Positions 26,619 to 34,434 of a DNA stretch of 64,000 nt are shown piece after piece; the stretch's first letter is position 1; each line of letters begins with the position of its first letter. The notes under the pieces are model-generated. The model worked only from the letters and a program-made list of their open reading frames with translations. It was not told the origin of the DNA and ran no database searches. The stretch is taken from positions 620,001-684,000 of the forward strand of contig NZ_SLWR01000001.1 of NCBI RefSeq assembly GCF_004345665.1, in the 5' to 3' direction. Both the position numbers and the translations under genes were made by a program. The DNA is from Kribbella antiqua (GTDB taxonomy: Bacteria; Actinomycetota; Actinomycetes; Propionibacteriales; Kribbellaceae).

Positions 26619-26636
26619 AGGCGACCGTCCTTCCTC

Positions 26637-26652
26637 GGGGTGTCCACGCCCC
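26637..26652 (-). other. Hairpin between cobN riboswitch and start codon
   Basis: On the minus strand GGGG-CGTGGACA-CCCC forms a short stem-loop 18 bp before the GTG and just before the ribosome site. It repeats the GGCGTGGACACCC core seen before the chelatase gene at 18454-18471. The matching position makes it the likely expression-platform or P13 element. Confidence 0.5.
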
Positions 26653-26659
26653 GTCCGGA

Positions 26660-26760
26660 GGTTCGACGGCGGCAGTTCCTGACTCCCCGCTCGGTGGCGG
26701 GTCACAGTGGCGGGACCGCCCCGGACTTTCACCGGGTTCCTGCTGATGCCGTCGGTTGAC
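26660..26760 (-). promoter_or_regulatory. Cobalamin riboswitch upstream of cobN
   Basis: The minus strand carries the conserved core at 26742-26704 (AGGAACCCGGTGAAAGTCC, GGGGCGGTCCCGCCACTGTG). The B12 box GAGTCAGGAACTGCCGCC is at 26685-26668. It is very similar to the riboswitch at 18.5-18.6 kb. A TAGAGT (26771-26766) just upstream fits a -10 box for a transcript starting near 26758. High coenzyme B12 should lower cobN-surE expression. Confidence 0.93.
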
Positions 26761-26801
26761 CCAGCGACTCTATCCGACCGCCGCGTCTGCCCGCGGAGCC
26801 G

Positions 26802-27779
26802 TCACCTGTGCATGGCGTAGTGGGCGGCGAGGAGGTCGGTGCCCCAGTCGTTGCGGAGGTCGCGCCAGACGGAGTGGATGTGGTTGGCGTTGTCCTGGGT
26901 GTTGTCGTACTCGGCGAGGAACGTGGGTCCGGCGATGGAGTAGTAGTGCGGATGGCCCTCGCCGGGCTGGGTCTGGCCGGCCCAGGCGAAGGTGAGGCGC
27001 TCGATGCCCTGATCGGTGATGTCCTGCCAGGTCTGCAACCCGATCGGGCCGGCCGCGCGTCCGACGTACTGGCCGATGAGGAGGCTGAGGAGTTGCCGCT
27101 GGTCCGCGTTCATGTCGCCGTACGGGAGGCCCCGGTGGAGACGGGACGGATCGGCGACCGGGTCGTGCCGGGTGAGTATGTCGTCCGGCGCCTCGTCCGA
27201 TACGACGGCTATCTCCAGCTGACCGGGTTCGAGCGCGTGCAGCAGTTGGAAGCCGAGGTCCTGCTCGGCGGCGAGGAAGCGGCGGCCGGCGTTCGGGCCG
27301 GTGCGGACCTCAGCCGGGTTCGAGCCGAAGAACTGCGGGGTGAACGAGATGGCGCCGTCGACGAGCGTGACGTGCAGCGCGAGGTGGTGGCCGTTGAGCC
27401 GCCAGGCCCAGGGCTCGTCCCCGGCCGGGTCGCCGAGCACACGGAAGTAGTAGCGATCGCCGACCGTCGACCCCTCCCATCCACCGGTCTCCGCGACCTG
27501 CAGAGGATCCTTGAGACCACGGACGATGATCTCGGCCACCATCACCCCGCGGAAATCGGCCAGGCCGCGCTCGCTGTAGACGAGTTCGAGCAGGCGCACC
27601 GCCAGGGCCTCCTGCGCCGCGGACAACTCGTGCAGCGGCAGACCGGGAACAGCGCCGGGCAGGTAGGTCCAGACCTGGTGATCGGGTGTGTCGAAGGGCG
27701 CCGAGATCTTCTTGAGTTGCTCCGGCGTCAGTGCGGCCAGCAGGTCCTGAGTTGCCGCGCGGATCTGGTCCACCACCAT
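26802..27779 (-). CDS. DUF3500 domain protein
   Basis: A 325-residue protein matching the DUF3500 pattern: DTPDHQVWTYLPG near the N-terminus, GWRLNGHHLALH-like WAWRLNGHHLALHVTLV in the middle, FFGSNPAEV, and the end motif FAWAGQTQPGEGHPHYYSIAGPTFLAEYDNTQDNANHIHSVWRD. No signal peptide or membrane segment is visible. The clustered His residues (GHH, HPHYY, HIHS) suggest a metal site, but no activity is established. It ends just upstream of the cobN promoter and seems monocistronic. Confidence 0.8.
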   Translation of the reverse strand: MVVDQIRAATQDLLAALTPEQLKKISAPFDTPDHQVWTYLPGAVPGLPLHELSAAQEALAVRLLELVYSERGLADFRGVMVAEIIVRGLKDPLQVAETGGWEGSTVGDRYYFRVLGDPAGDEPWAWRLNGHHLALHVTLVDGAISFTPQFFGSNPAEVRTGPNAGRRFLAAEQDLGFQLLHALEPGQLEIAVVSDEAPDDILTRHDPVADPSRLHRGLPYGDMNADQRQLLSLLIGQYVGRAAGPIGLQTWQDITDQGIERLTFAWAGQTQPGEGHPHYYSIAGPTFLAEYDNTQDNANHIHSVWRDLRNDWGTDLLAAHYAMHR

Positions 27780-27899
27780 GCGATCGCTCCCGTCGGGTTG
27801 CCCTCTTCTCAGGACCCTACCCGCCGCTCGCTTTCAACGCTCAGGCTTTCGCGGTGGCGGCCACGCGGGCGTACGGCCAAAAACGGGCTGGCAGAATCC

Positions 27900-28580
27900 C
27901 TACAACCAGGCCGATCGCTCGCGTTCGGTCGGCTCGTACGGCGTCCACTGTTCGAACGGCCGGTCGAGCTTGTACCGGAAATCCGGCTGCCGCAGCAGGA
28001 CCCGGGTCTCCGCGTTGTCCGGGTTCCGCAGCGTCTCGAAGAAGCGGACCGACCAGTGGAACCAGCGCATGCAGAACAGCCGCATGGTCAGGCCGTGTGA
28101 CACCAGTAACACGTTGCGCGGCGCATCGGGCGTCTCGAAGTCGCGATGCATCGTCTCCAGGAAGGTCGAGACCCGGTCATAGACGTCGGATCCGGACTCG
28201 CCGTGGGTGAAGCGATAGAAGAAGTGGCCGTACGAGTCGCGCAGTACCTTCTGCCGCTCGATGTCCTCGGTGTCCTGGTAGTTCGCCCAGTCCTGTTCGC
28301 GCAGCCGCGGTTCCTCCCGGGGTACGCCGATCAGATCGTCCAGGCCGAGCGAGTCGAGTGTCTGGTGGGCCCGCAGGTACGGCGAGACGTACACGCGGAC
28401 CGGCTCATTCTCGAACAGCTCCCGGAGCCGCTTGCCCGCCGCTGCCGCCTGCTCGTGTCCGTGTGGGGTGAGTGGGATCGCGTGGTCGGGGACGCGCTCG
28501 AAGATCGTCTTGTCCAGGTTCGCCTCGGACTCGGCGTGACGGATCAGGGCGATCCGCAACGGTCGCCGGCTCAGATCCAT
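27900..28580 (-). CDS. Histidine-phosphatase (phosphoglycerate-mutase-like) protein, possible CobC role
   Basis: A 226-residue member of the two-histidine phosphatase superfamily with the catalytic motif LIRHAESEAN at about residues 11-20 and the second His in VLLVSHGLTMRL. It is reached from cobD: the cobD stop overlaps an alternative GTG start (28586) by 4 bp, and the ATG at 28580 has AGAGG six bases before it. In cobalamin clusters a phosphatase of this fold can be CobC, which dephosphorylates alpha-ribazole phosphate. The sequence itself (NYQDTEDIERQKVLRDSYGHFFYRF) looks like the general PGM-like group, so the CobC role rests on context only. Confidence 0.8.
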   Translation of the reverse strand: MDLSRRPLRIALIRHAESEANLDKTIFERVPDHAIPLTPHGHEQAAAAGKRLRELFENEPVRVYVSPYLRAHQTLDSLGLDDLIGVPREEPRLREQDWANYQDTEDIERQKVLRDSYGHFFYRFTHGESGSDVYDRVSTFLETMHRDFETPDAPRNVLLVSHGLTMRLFCMRWFHWSVRFFETLRNPDNAETRVLLRQPDFRYKLDRPFEQWTPYEPTERERSAWL

Positions 28581-28582
28581 CG

Positions 28583-29503
28583 TCACCTCTTCCGGGTTGC
28601 CACAGCCAGGATCGCGGCGATTCCGGCGGCTGCCAGCCCGACGCGCCGGGCCAAGGCGGCAGTACGCCGTACGTCGGCGACCGTCGGGGTGGGTCCGTCG
28701 CCGAGGGTGCCGCGGTCTTCCCGGTAGTCGCCGTACGAGTTGGTGCCGCCGAGCTGAAGGTCGAGCGCGCCGGCGAACGCGGCCTCGACCGGGCCGGCGT
28801 TGGGGCTGGGATGCTTGGGCGCGTCGCGCTTCCAGACGCTGATGGCTTCCCGCGGACGCCCCGCCACCAGCCCGGTCAGCAGCGCGCAGACTCGGGCGGG
28901 CAGCAGGTTCAGTACGTCGTCCAGCCGGGCGGAGGCCCAGCCGAAGTTGAGGTACTTCGCGGACTTGTAGCCGACCATCGCGTCGAGGGTGTTGGCGGCG
29001 CGGTAGCCGAGCAACCCCGGTACACCAAGTACGCCGCCCCAGAGCAGCGGTGCGACGCAGGCGTCGGAGGTGTTCTCGGCGAGCGACTCCACTGTCGCGC
29101 GGGCGAGGTCGTCGGCTTCCAGATTGGTCGCGTCCCGCGCGCAGAGGTGGCTCAGGCGTTCACGGGCCTCCGGAATGTCCTTCTCCTCGAGCAGCCCGGC
29201 CATCGCCTCGGCCTCGCGGTCCAGGCTGCGAGCGCCGAGCACGGTCCAGGTCGCGGCCGCGGTGACCAGGGTGTGCGCGACGGGGTGATTCCTGGTCAGG
29301 CGCTCGGCCGCCAGCCCGGCGACTGTCGCCGTACCGACAAGGGTTGCGGTGTACGACGCTCCGGCCGCGCGCGTGTCGTCGTACCAGCGAGCCTCGACGC
29401 GTGATGCGACCTGGCCGAAGCCTGCGACCGGGTGGAACCGGCGCGGATCGCCGAGAACGCGGTCGGCGGCGAAGCCGAGGAGGAGACCCAAAGCTCTGGA
29501 CAC
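28583..29503 (-). CDS. cobD: Adenosylcobinamide-phosphate synthase CobD/CbiB
   Basis: A 306-residue membrane enzyme. Family motifs are DRVLGDPRRFHPVAGFG near the N-terminus, LEADDLARATVESLAENTSDACVAPLLW, GYRAANTLDAMVGYKS and DAPKHPSPNAGPVEAAFAGALDLQLGG. It attaches aminopropanol or its phosphate to adenosylcobyric acid. The start is GTG at 29503; the in-frame region beyond is antisense to the hydrolase gene, which begins divergently at 29546. No riboswitch is visible in the 42-bp gap, so cobD is apparently controlled separately from the two riboswitch operons. Confidence 0.95.
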   Translation of the reverse strand: MSRALGLLLGFAADRVLGDPRRFHPVAGFGQVASRVEARWYDDTRAAGASYTATLVGTATVAGLAAERLTRNHPVAHTLVTAAATWTVLGARSLDREAEAMAGLLEEKDIPEARERLSHLCARDATNLEADDLARATVESLAENTSDACVAPLLWGGVLGVPGLLGYRAANTLDAMVGYKSAKYLNFGWASARLDDVLNLLPARVCALLTGLVAGRPREAISVWKRDAPKHPSPNAGPVEAAFAGALDLQLGGTNSYGDYREDRGTLGDGPTPTVADVRRTAALARRVGLAAAGIAAILAVATRKR

Positions 29504-29545
29504 CCTGGGAAGTCTGCCAGTCGGGCGTGTGGAAGGGTGAGCGGC

Positions 29546-30349
29546 ATGGGAATCGCGGATTTGCTCCGGGAGGTCGACGGGAGCGGCGAGTTCGGGGTGT
29601 GCTTGGGGCGGCTGGACGGCGTACCGGTGTTCGAGCATGACGCCGAGCGGACGCACTACTCCGCTAGCACGATGAAGTTGCCGGTGGCGATGGCGATGAT
29701 GCGCAAGGTCGAGGCCGGTGAGCTCGCGCTCGATCAGCCGGTGACCGTGCACAACGACTTCACGTCGGCTGCCGGTGGGCGATTCGGGGTGAATCCGGCC
29801 GAAGACGAGGCGCCGGCGACGTGGAAGCAGATGGGTCAGCAAGTTTCGCTGGGTTGGCTCGCGACCGAGATGATCACGCGGTCGAGCAATCTCGCGACCG
29901 ATCTGGTGCTCGAGCTGGTCGGTGTCGAGGCGGCTGATGCGGAGCTGGGTGGTGGGCCTAGCGCGATCCGGCGTGGCATCGACGACGCGGCGGCGCAGCG
30001 GGCCGGGATCAGCAACGAGATGAGCCCGGCCGGGCTGGCGCGCGTACTGGTTGCTGTCGGCAATCAGAAGGATGCCTCCGGCGACTATCTGCGGGACCTG
30101 CTGGCCGGCAACCAGTGGAACGGCGAGATCCCGGCAATGCTGCCGGAGGGGACTCGCGTGGAGCACAAGAACGGCTGGGACACCCGGATCCGGCACGACG
30201 GCGGCATCATCCGGCCATCAGACGCATCTCCGTTCGTACTCGCGGTCTGTACGACGTCCGACCTACCGGACGCGGAGGCGCAGAAGCTGATCGCCTCGAT
30301 CGCCCTGGAAGCCTGGAACCACCGGCACGACCTGGAGGCGATCCGATGA
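29546..30349 (+). CDS. Class A beta-lactamase-like serine hydrolase
   Basis: A 267-residue PF13354-type serine hydrolase. SxxK is STMK (about residues 41-44), the second motif is SSN in ITRSSNLATD (SDN in true class A enzymes) and the third is KNG in VEHKNGWDT (KTG equivalent). It has no signal peptide, so it is probably cytoplasmic and not a resistance enzyme. The ATG at 29546 follows GGAAGGGTGAG. It overlaps the epimerase by 4 bp and forms an operon with that gene and an NlpC/P60 peptidase, which suggests hydrolysis of a peptidoglycan-derived peptide or amide. Confidence 0.88.
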   Translation: MGIADLLREVDGSGEFGVCLGRLDGVPVFEHDAERTHYSASTMKLPVAMAMMRKVEAGELALDQPVTVHNDFTSAAGGRFGVNPAEDEAPATWKQMGQQVSLGWLATEMITRSSNLATDLVLELVGVEAADAELGGGPSAIRRGIDDAAAQRAGISNEMSPAGLARVLVAVGNQKDASGDYLRDLLAGNQWNGEIPAMLPEGTRVEHKNGWDTRIRHDGGIIRPSDASPFVLAVCTTSDLPDAEAQKLIASIALEAWNHRHDLEAIR

Positions 30350-31407
30350 AGATCACCACGCATCTGGTGTCTTCGCCGCTGCACACACCGTTCGTGACCG
30401 CCTTGCGTACGGCGACGCATGCCGAGTCGTTGCTGGTCGAGATCAGCGACGGCTCGGTCAGCGGTTGGGGCGAGTCGCCGCAGGTCTGGAAGGTGACTGG
30501 CGAATCGCTGGCCGGCGGGCAGGCGTGCGTCGAGGGACCGATCAGCGCGGCGCTGAACGGGCTCGGCCCGGACGACCTGACCGAGGCGTTGCGCCGAGTC
30601 CAGAACGCTGCCGCCGGCAACTACGGCGCCAAGGCCGCTGTCGACGTTGCGCTGCACGACCTTGCCGCGCGTCGTCGCGGCCAGACGCTGCACGGGTTCC
30701 TCGGCTCGACAGTCGACACCGTGCCGACCGATGTGACGCTGTCCGCCGGTGACGCCGACGCGTTGGCGGCTGCTGGCCGCGAGCGGGTCGCCGACGGGTT
30801 CGACGTACTGAAGGTGAAGGTCGGCACCGGTGATGCGGCCGCGGATGTCGAGCGAGTCCGGCGGATCCGGTCCGCGATCGGGCCTGGTACTCGGCTGCGC
30901 CTTGATGCGAACCAGGGCTGGACGCGCCGCGACGCGGTGGCCGCGATCCGGGCACTGGAGGACTGCGACATCGAGCTGGTCGAGCAGCCGGTGCCGGCGG
31001 CCGATCTCGAGGGGATGGCGTGGATCACCGATCGCGTCAGTACGCCGATCCTCGCCGACGAGTCCGTGTACGACGTACGGGATCTGGTGGCGGTGATCCG
31101 GCATGGTGCCGCTGACATGGTGAACGTGAAGCTGGCCAAGTGCGGCGGTCTCGCGACGGCCCGGACGCTGCTCGAGCTCGCGCGGGAGCACGGAGTGGGA
31201 ACGATCGTCGGGTCGATGATGGAGTGCCAGGTCGGCGTGGGTGCCGCGGCTGCGCTGGTATCGGCGTACCCGACCTCGGCGGTGAACGATCTCGACGCCG
31301 CGTGGTGGCTGGCGGAGTCGCCGGTGACCGGCGGGATCCGGTACGACGGCTCGCTGATCCACCTGCCTCCGGCTCCTGGGCTCGGCGTGACAGGCTTGTC
31401 GGCATGA
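30346..31407 (+). CDS. Enolase-superfamily dipeptide (L-Ala-D/L-Glu) epimerase
   Basis: A 353-residue muconate-lactonizing-type enzyme. The catalytic pair is supplied by LKVKV (KxK) in the barrel and by the Lys in NVKLAKCGG. Metal ligands lie in LDANQGW (Asp), ELVEQPV (Glu) and LADESV (Asp). This combination is typical of Ala-Glu epimerases such as YcjG and YkfB, which invert the Glu of the dipeptide released from murein tripeptide. The ATG overlaps the hydrolase stop (ATGA), and its own stop overlaps the NlpC/P60 start. The neighbouring peptidase, which would release L-Ala-D-Glu, supports the assignment. Confidence 0.9.
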   Translation: MKITTHLVSSPLHTPFVTALRTATHAESLLVEISDGSVSGWGESPQVWKVTGESLAGGQACVEGPISAALNGLGPDDLTEALRRVQNAAAGNYGAKAAVDVALHDLAARRRGQTLHGFLGSTVDTVPTDVTLSAGDADALAAAGRERVADGFDVLKVKVGTGDAAADVERVRRIRSAIGPGTRLRLDANQGWTRRDAVAAIRALEDCDIELVEQPVPAADLEGMAWITDRVSTPILADESVYDVRDLVAVIRHGAADMVNVKLAKCGGLATARTLLELAREHGVGTIVGSMMECQVGVGAAAALVSAYPTSAVNDLDAAWWLAESPVTGGIRYDGSLIHLPPAPGLGVTGLSA

Positions 31408-32273
31408 AGCTTGTGGCAGCCAAAGTCCCGGTCAGCACGGTGTGGACCTCACCGGACGCGCCGCGGGACATCGACGCTCCGGCGATCGCCGAGCAACCTG
31501 ACGTGGCGGCGTGGGCGAAGGCGATGGACACCGAGACCCGCCTCGGTCTGCATGGGCGGACGCTGACCCAGTTGCTGTTCGCGGAGCCCGTGCTGGTGCG
31601 GTCGGAGCGGGACGGGTGGTCGGAGATCGTCGCGCCGTGGCAACCGTCGTCGCAGGATGCGCTGGGGTATCCGGGGTGGGTGCCGTCCAGTCACCTCGGT
31701 GAGCTGCCGGGAAGTGCTTCCGCGCCGGTGGCGATCGCCGTACCTACTGCGTCGCTTCTCGCTGAGCCTGGTGCTGGGGCGGCGGTGGCGGAGTTGTCGT
31801 TCGGTACCGTGCTGGCGTCGGTTGAGCACGTCGACGGTTACACGCGAGTGGCGACGCCGGATGGTGGGTCCGGGTGGCTTTCTGAAGACGTACTGCGTTC
31901 TGTGGAGCAGCCGTCTGGTGCCGAAGACCGGCTCCGGCTGGGGGCGCTGTTCCTGGGGCTGGAGTACCTCTGGGGTGGGACTTCGGCGTACGGGCTGGAC
32001 TGCTCAGGTCTCATCCACACGGTCAGCCGGGTGCTGGGCGTGAGGATCCCCCGTGATGCCCACGACCAGGCGGACATGCTGGAGAACATCCCCGTCGACG
32101 AGGCCCAGCCCGGCGACCTCTACTTCTTCGCGCGCCCCGACAAGCCCATCCACCACGTCGGCTTCGTCTCCCCCGAGGGCATGCTCCACGCCTCCGAAAC
32201 CGGCAAGAAGCTGGAAGACGCCGCCCTCACGGACGACCGCCGCTCGACCTTGGTCACCGCCGCCCGCCTCTGA
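31404..32273 (+). CDS. NlpC/P60 (C40) gamma-D-glutamyl peptidase with SH3-like domains, YkfC-like
   Basis: A 289-residue protein without a signal peptide. Two SH3b-like beta domains at about residues 20-165 (GWSEIVAPWQPS, GYPGWVPSSHL, GYTRVATPDGGSGWLSEDVL) precede the C40 papain-like domain. The catalytic Cys is in YGLDCSGLIHTV, the His is in HHVGFV and a further polar residue in MLHASE. This architecture is that of YkfC, which releases L-Ala-D-Glu from recycled stem peptides. The start overlaps the epimerase stop (ATGA). With the epimerase it should let the cell use cell-wall peptides. Confidence 0.92.
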   Translation: MKLVAAKVPVSTVWTSPDAPRDIDAPAIAEQPDVAAWAKAMDTETRLGLHGRTLTQLLFAEPVLVRSERDGWSEIVAPWQPSSQDALGYPGWVPSSHLGELPGSASAPVAIAVPTASLLAEPGAGAAVAELSFGTVLASVEHVDGYTRVATPDGGSGWLSEDVLRSVEQPSGAEDRLRLGALFLGLEYLWGGTSAYGLDCSGLIHTVSRVLGVRIPRDAHDQADMLENIPVDEAQPGDLYFFARPDKPIHHVGFVSPEGMLHASETGKKLEDAALTDDRRSTLVTAARL

Positions 32274-32281
32274 ACACCATG

Positions 32282-32313
32282 CGTCGCCCCGAACCGTGGG
32301 GTCCGGGGCGACG
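32282..32313. terminator. Bidirectional hairpin between convergent genes
   Basis: CGTCGCCCCG (32282-32291) is the exact complement of CGGGGCGACG (32304-32313), a 10-bp stem with a 12-nt loop, in the 51-bp gap between the NlpC/P60 and TerC genes. No T-run follows on either strand. Confidence 0.65.
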
Positions 32314-32324
32314 TGATGTTCAGG

Positions 32325-33431
32325 TCAGGACTTCTTGGCGTCTGACTGCTCGGGCTCGCGGATGGCGTCGAGCTCGGCCTTGGTCTTGGGGTCGAGGTCC
32401 GGGGTGGGGTTGTCCACCGGGACGGACTCGTCCAACTCGCCGCCGCCGGCGGAGTCCGGCTTCGGCATGTCGCGGGACTTGCGGAGGCTCGCGATCGTGG
32501 TGATGCCGAGGGTGATGATGATGAAGCCGAGGGAGACCCAGATCGGGATCTCCGGAGCCCACTCGATGTGGTGACCGCCGTTGATGAACGGCAACTCGTT
32601 CTCGTGCATCGCGTGCAGGATCAGCTTCACGCCGATGAACGCCAGTACGACGGACAGCCCGATCGACAGGTACACCAGCCGCTTCAGCAGGTCGCCGAGC
32701 AGGAAGTACAGCTGCCGCAGACCCATCAGCGCGAACACGTTCGCGGTGAAGACCAGGAACGGCTCCTGGGTCAGACCATAAATCGCCGGGATCGAGTCCA
32801 GCGCGAACAGCAGGTCGGTGGTGCCGAGCGCGATGATGACGATCGCCATCGGGGTGACCAGGCGCTTGCCGTTCTTGAGGATGGTGAGCTTGACGCCGTT
32901 GTACTCGTCGGTGGCGTTCAGCCGCTTCTTGGCGAACCGGATGACCGCGTTCTCCTTGTAGTCCTCATCGTCGTTCTCACCCTGCATGGCAAGGTGGACC
33001 GCGGTGTAGACCAGGAACGCGCCGAACAGGTAAAAGATCCAGGAAAAGTTGTTGATCGCGGCCGCGCCGACGGCGATGAAGATGCCGCGGAAGACCAGCG
33101 CCAGGATGATGCCGACCAGCAGCGCTGTCTGCTGATACTTCCTCGGCACCCCGAACCTGGACATGATGATCAGGAAGATGAACAGGTTGTCGACGCTGAG
33201 GCTGTATTCGGTCAGCCAGCCGGCGAAGAACTCTCCTGCGTACTGGCCGCCGGAGAACACCCAGACCCCGAGGCCGAAGACCACCGCCAGACCGACGTAG
33301 AACGCGATCGCGGTCGCTGACTCGCGGGTGGTCGGCTCGTGCGGGCGCCGTCCGATGATGAAGACGTCGAAAGCGAGCAGCGCCAGCAGCACGCCGACGG
33401 TGATGTACCAAACGTAGTCAGCAACGTGCAC
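32325..33431 (-). CDS. TerC/Alx-family integral membrane protein (probable Mn2+ exporter)
   Basis: A 368-residue protein with about eight to nine membrane segments and the family motifs EYSLSVDNLFIF and GTTDLLFALDSIPA, whose Asp residues lie in the membrane. Named after tellurite resistance, many members (Alx, MeeF/MeeY) act in manganese homeostasis and metalation of exported proteins. A C-terminal charged tail of about 60 residues is extra-membranous. GTG at 33431 has GGAGG seven bases upstream. The leader contains a probable yybP-ykoY riboswitch, which argues for Mn2+ rather than tellurite. Confidence 0.92.
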   Translation of the reverse strand: MHVADYVWYITVGVLLALLAFDVFIIGRRPHEPTTRESATAIAFYVGLAVVFGLGVWVFSGGQYAGEFFAGWLTEYSLSVDNLFIFLIIMSRFGVPRKYQQTALLVGIILALVFRGIFIAVGAAAINNFSWIFYLFGAFLVYTAVHLAMQGENDDEDYKENAVIRFAKKRLNATDEYNGVKLTILKNGKRLVTPMAIVIIALGTTDLLFALDSIPAIYGLTQEPFLVFTANVFALMGLRQLYFLLGDLLKRLVYLSIGLSVVLAFIGVKLILHAMHENELPFINGGHHIEWAPEIPIWVSLGFIIITLGITTIASLRKSRDMPKPDSAGGGELDESVPVDNPTPDLDPKTKAELDAIREPEQSDAKKS

Positions 33432-33461
33432 AGGAAACCTCCGGAGCGCAGAACGAAACAG

Positions 33462-33592
33462 GACTCCGAAGGTCTCTTCCGCCTGGCTCTCTTACAGAGA
33501 AGAGCCTGGCCGGCGGCACCGGGCGCAGGGACAGGGCCCTATGACCGTGATGACGGCACCACCGCGAAGGAATACTCCCCTTCCGTACCCCA
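33462..33592 (-). promoter_or_regulatory. yybP-ykoY (Mn2+) riboswitch in the terC leader
   Basis: On the minus strand, the conserved GGGGAGTA (33580-33573) is followed by TTCC and a helical region, and the 3' conserved segment AGAGACCTTCG (33477-33467) closes the element. A GC-rich hairpin with CCAGGCTC and GAGCCAGGC arms lies between. This order and the position in front of terC are typical of the family, in which Mn2+ binding turns expression on. The ribosome site GGAGG lies directly downstream at about 33443. Confidence 0.82.
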
Positions 33593-33688
33593 TTCTGGCG
33601 GGTCGGTGTCCAAGACGCCAAATCCGGAGCGCCGAATCCACTTGTCGGGATGATCACAAGCCCGTCAGGGAATAGTCGCGCTGTGTGA

Positions 33689-34048
33689 TCAGTTGGTACT
33701 GACCGGACGTTTGCTCTTCGGCAGTTTGGCCACGATCGTCTCGTACGACGTGTCGATCAGCTCCAGGAGCTCGTCGTCCGGCACGGCCCCGCCGAGGCGG
33801 ACGGTGTTCCATCCCGACCGCCCGATGTAGGCCGACTTGCTGACGTCCCCGGGGTAGGTGCCGACCAGTTCGTCGGCTTCCTCCCGGTTGGCTCCGCACT
33901 TGATCCCGACCGACTCGCCACCGCCGAGGAACGCGAAGATCTTGTCCCCGACCTTCGCGACCACGTCCCCTTCCCACGGCTCGTCCTGCCACGCCCCGGG
34001 TTTCGCCAGGCAGTGCTCCAGCACGTCCGCCCCGGTCAGCCTCGCCAT
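33689..34048 (-). CDS. MmcQ/YjbR family protein
   Basis: A 119-residue YjbR/CyaY-like protein, recognised by FAFLGGGESVGIKCGANREEADEL, SKSAYIGRSGWNTVRLGG and the closing helix ELLELIDTSYETIVAKLPK. Members have a double-wing fold proposed to bind DNA, with no defined function. It starts one base after the VOC gene and probably shares the uvrB transcript. Confidence 0.88.
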   Translation of the reverse strand: MARLTGADVLEHCLAKPGAWQDEPWEGDVVAKVGDKIFAFLGGGESVGIKCGANREEADELVGTYPGDVSKSAYIGRSGWNTVRLGGAVPDDELLELIDTSYETIVAKLPKSKRPVSTN

Positions 34049-34049
34049 C

Positions 34050-34421
34050 TCACCCTCCGTGGCTCACGGCCTCGACGTTGTTGCCGTCGGGATCGCGGAC
34101 GAAGACGGCGTAGTAGCCGGGGTGGTACTCGGGCCACTCCCGTGGCTCGTGCAGGATCTCTACTCCCAGCTCTTGGGCAGCGGCGTACACAGCGTCCACC
34201 GTGGCGCGGTCAGCGGCGGTGAAAGCAACGTGGATCTCCCGCTGCGGCCCGCCTGTCGTCGTCTTCCCGAGCCAGAACTTCGGGAAGCCGTCCGGGCCGG
34301 CCAGGCCGAGGGTGTCACCGAAGTCCATCGCCACCTTGATGCCGAGCGGCGCCAGTAACGTTTCGTAGAAGCTCCGGCTCGCGGGCAGGTCGTCGCATTG
34401 CACCGAGAGGTGATCGAGCAT
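34050..34421 (-). CDS. VOC (glyoxalase/bleomycin-resistance) superfamily protein
   Basis: A 123-residue vicinal-oxygen-chelate protein with two beta-alpha-beta-beta-beta units. The N-terminal metal-ligand position is MLDHLSVQCDDL, and EIHVAFTA and YYAVFVRDPDGNNVEAV mark the second half, where the Glu of VEAV is the usual last ligand. A good ribosome site (AGGAG) stands nine bases before the ATG. It follows uvrB by 13 bp. The substrate is unknown; a detoxification or dioxygenase-like role is possible. Confidence 0.88.
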   Translation of the reverse strand: MLDHLSVQCDDLPASRSFYETLLAPLGIKVAMDFGDTLGLAGPDGFPKFWLGKTTTGGPQREIHVAFTAADRATVDAVYAAAQELGVEILHEPREWPEYHPGYYAVFVRDPDGNNVEAVSHGG

Positions 34422-34434
34422 CCCCTGGCTCCTT

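Noticed and set aside
29504-30196. Long in-frame minus-strand extension before cobD
   Set aside because: It is antisense to the hydrolase gene with SxxK, SSN and KNG motifs; its translation is Arg/His/Pro-rich with no family pattern, and cobD homologues begin near the GTG at 29503.
29546-30349. Secreted beta-lactamase conferring antibiotic resistance
   Set aside because: No signal peptide, altered SDN and KTG motifs, and an operon with peptidoglycan-peptide enzymes make this role unlikely.
32325-33431. Tellurite resistance determinant
   Set aside because: The TerC name is historical. No terZABDEF genes are present and the leader looks like a manganese riboswitch.
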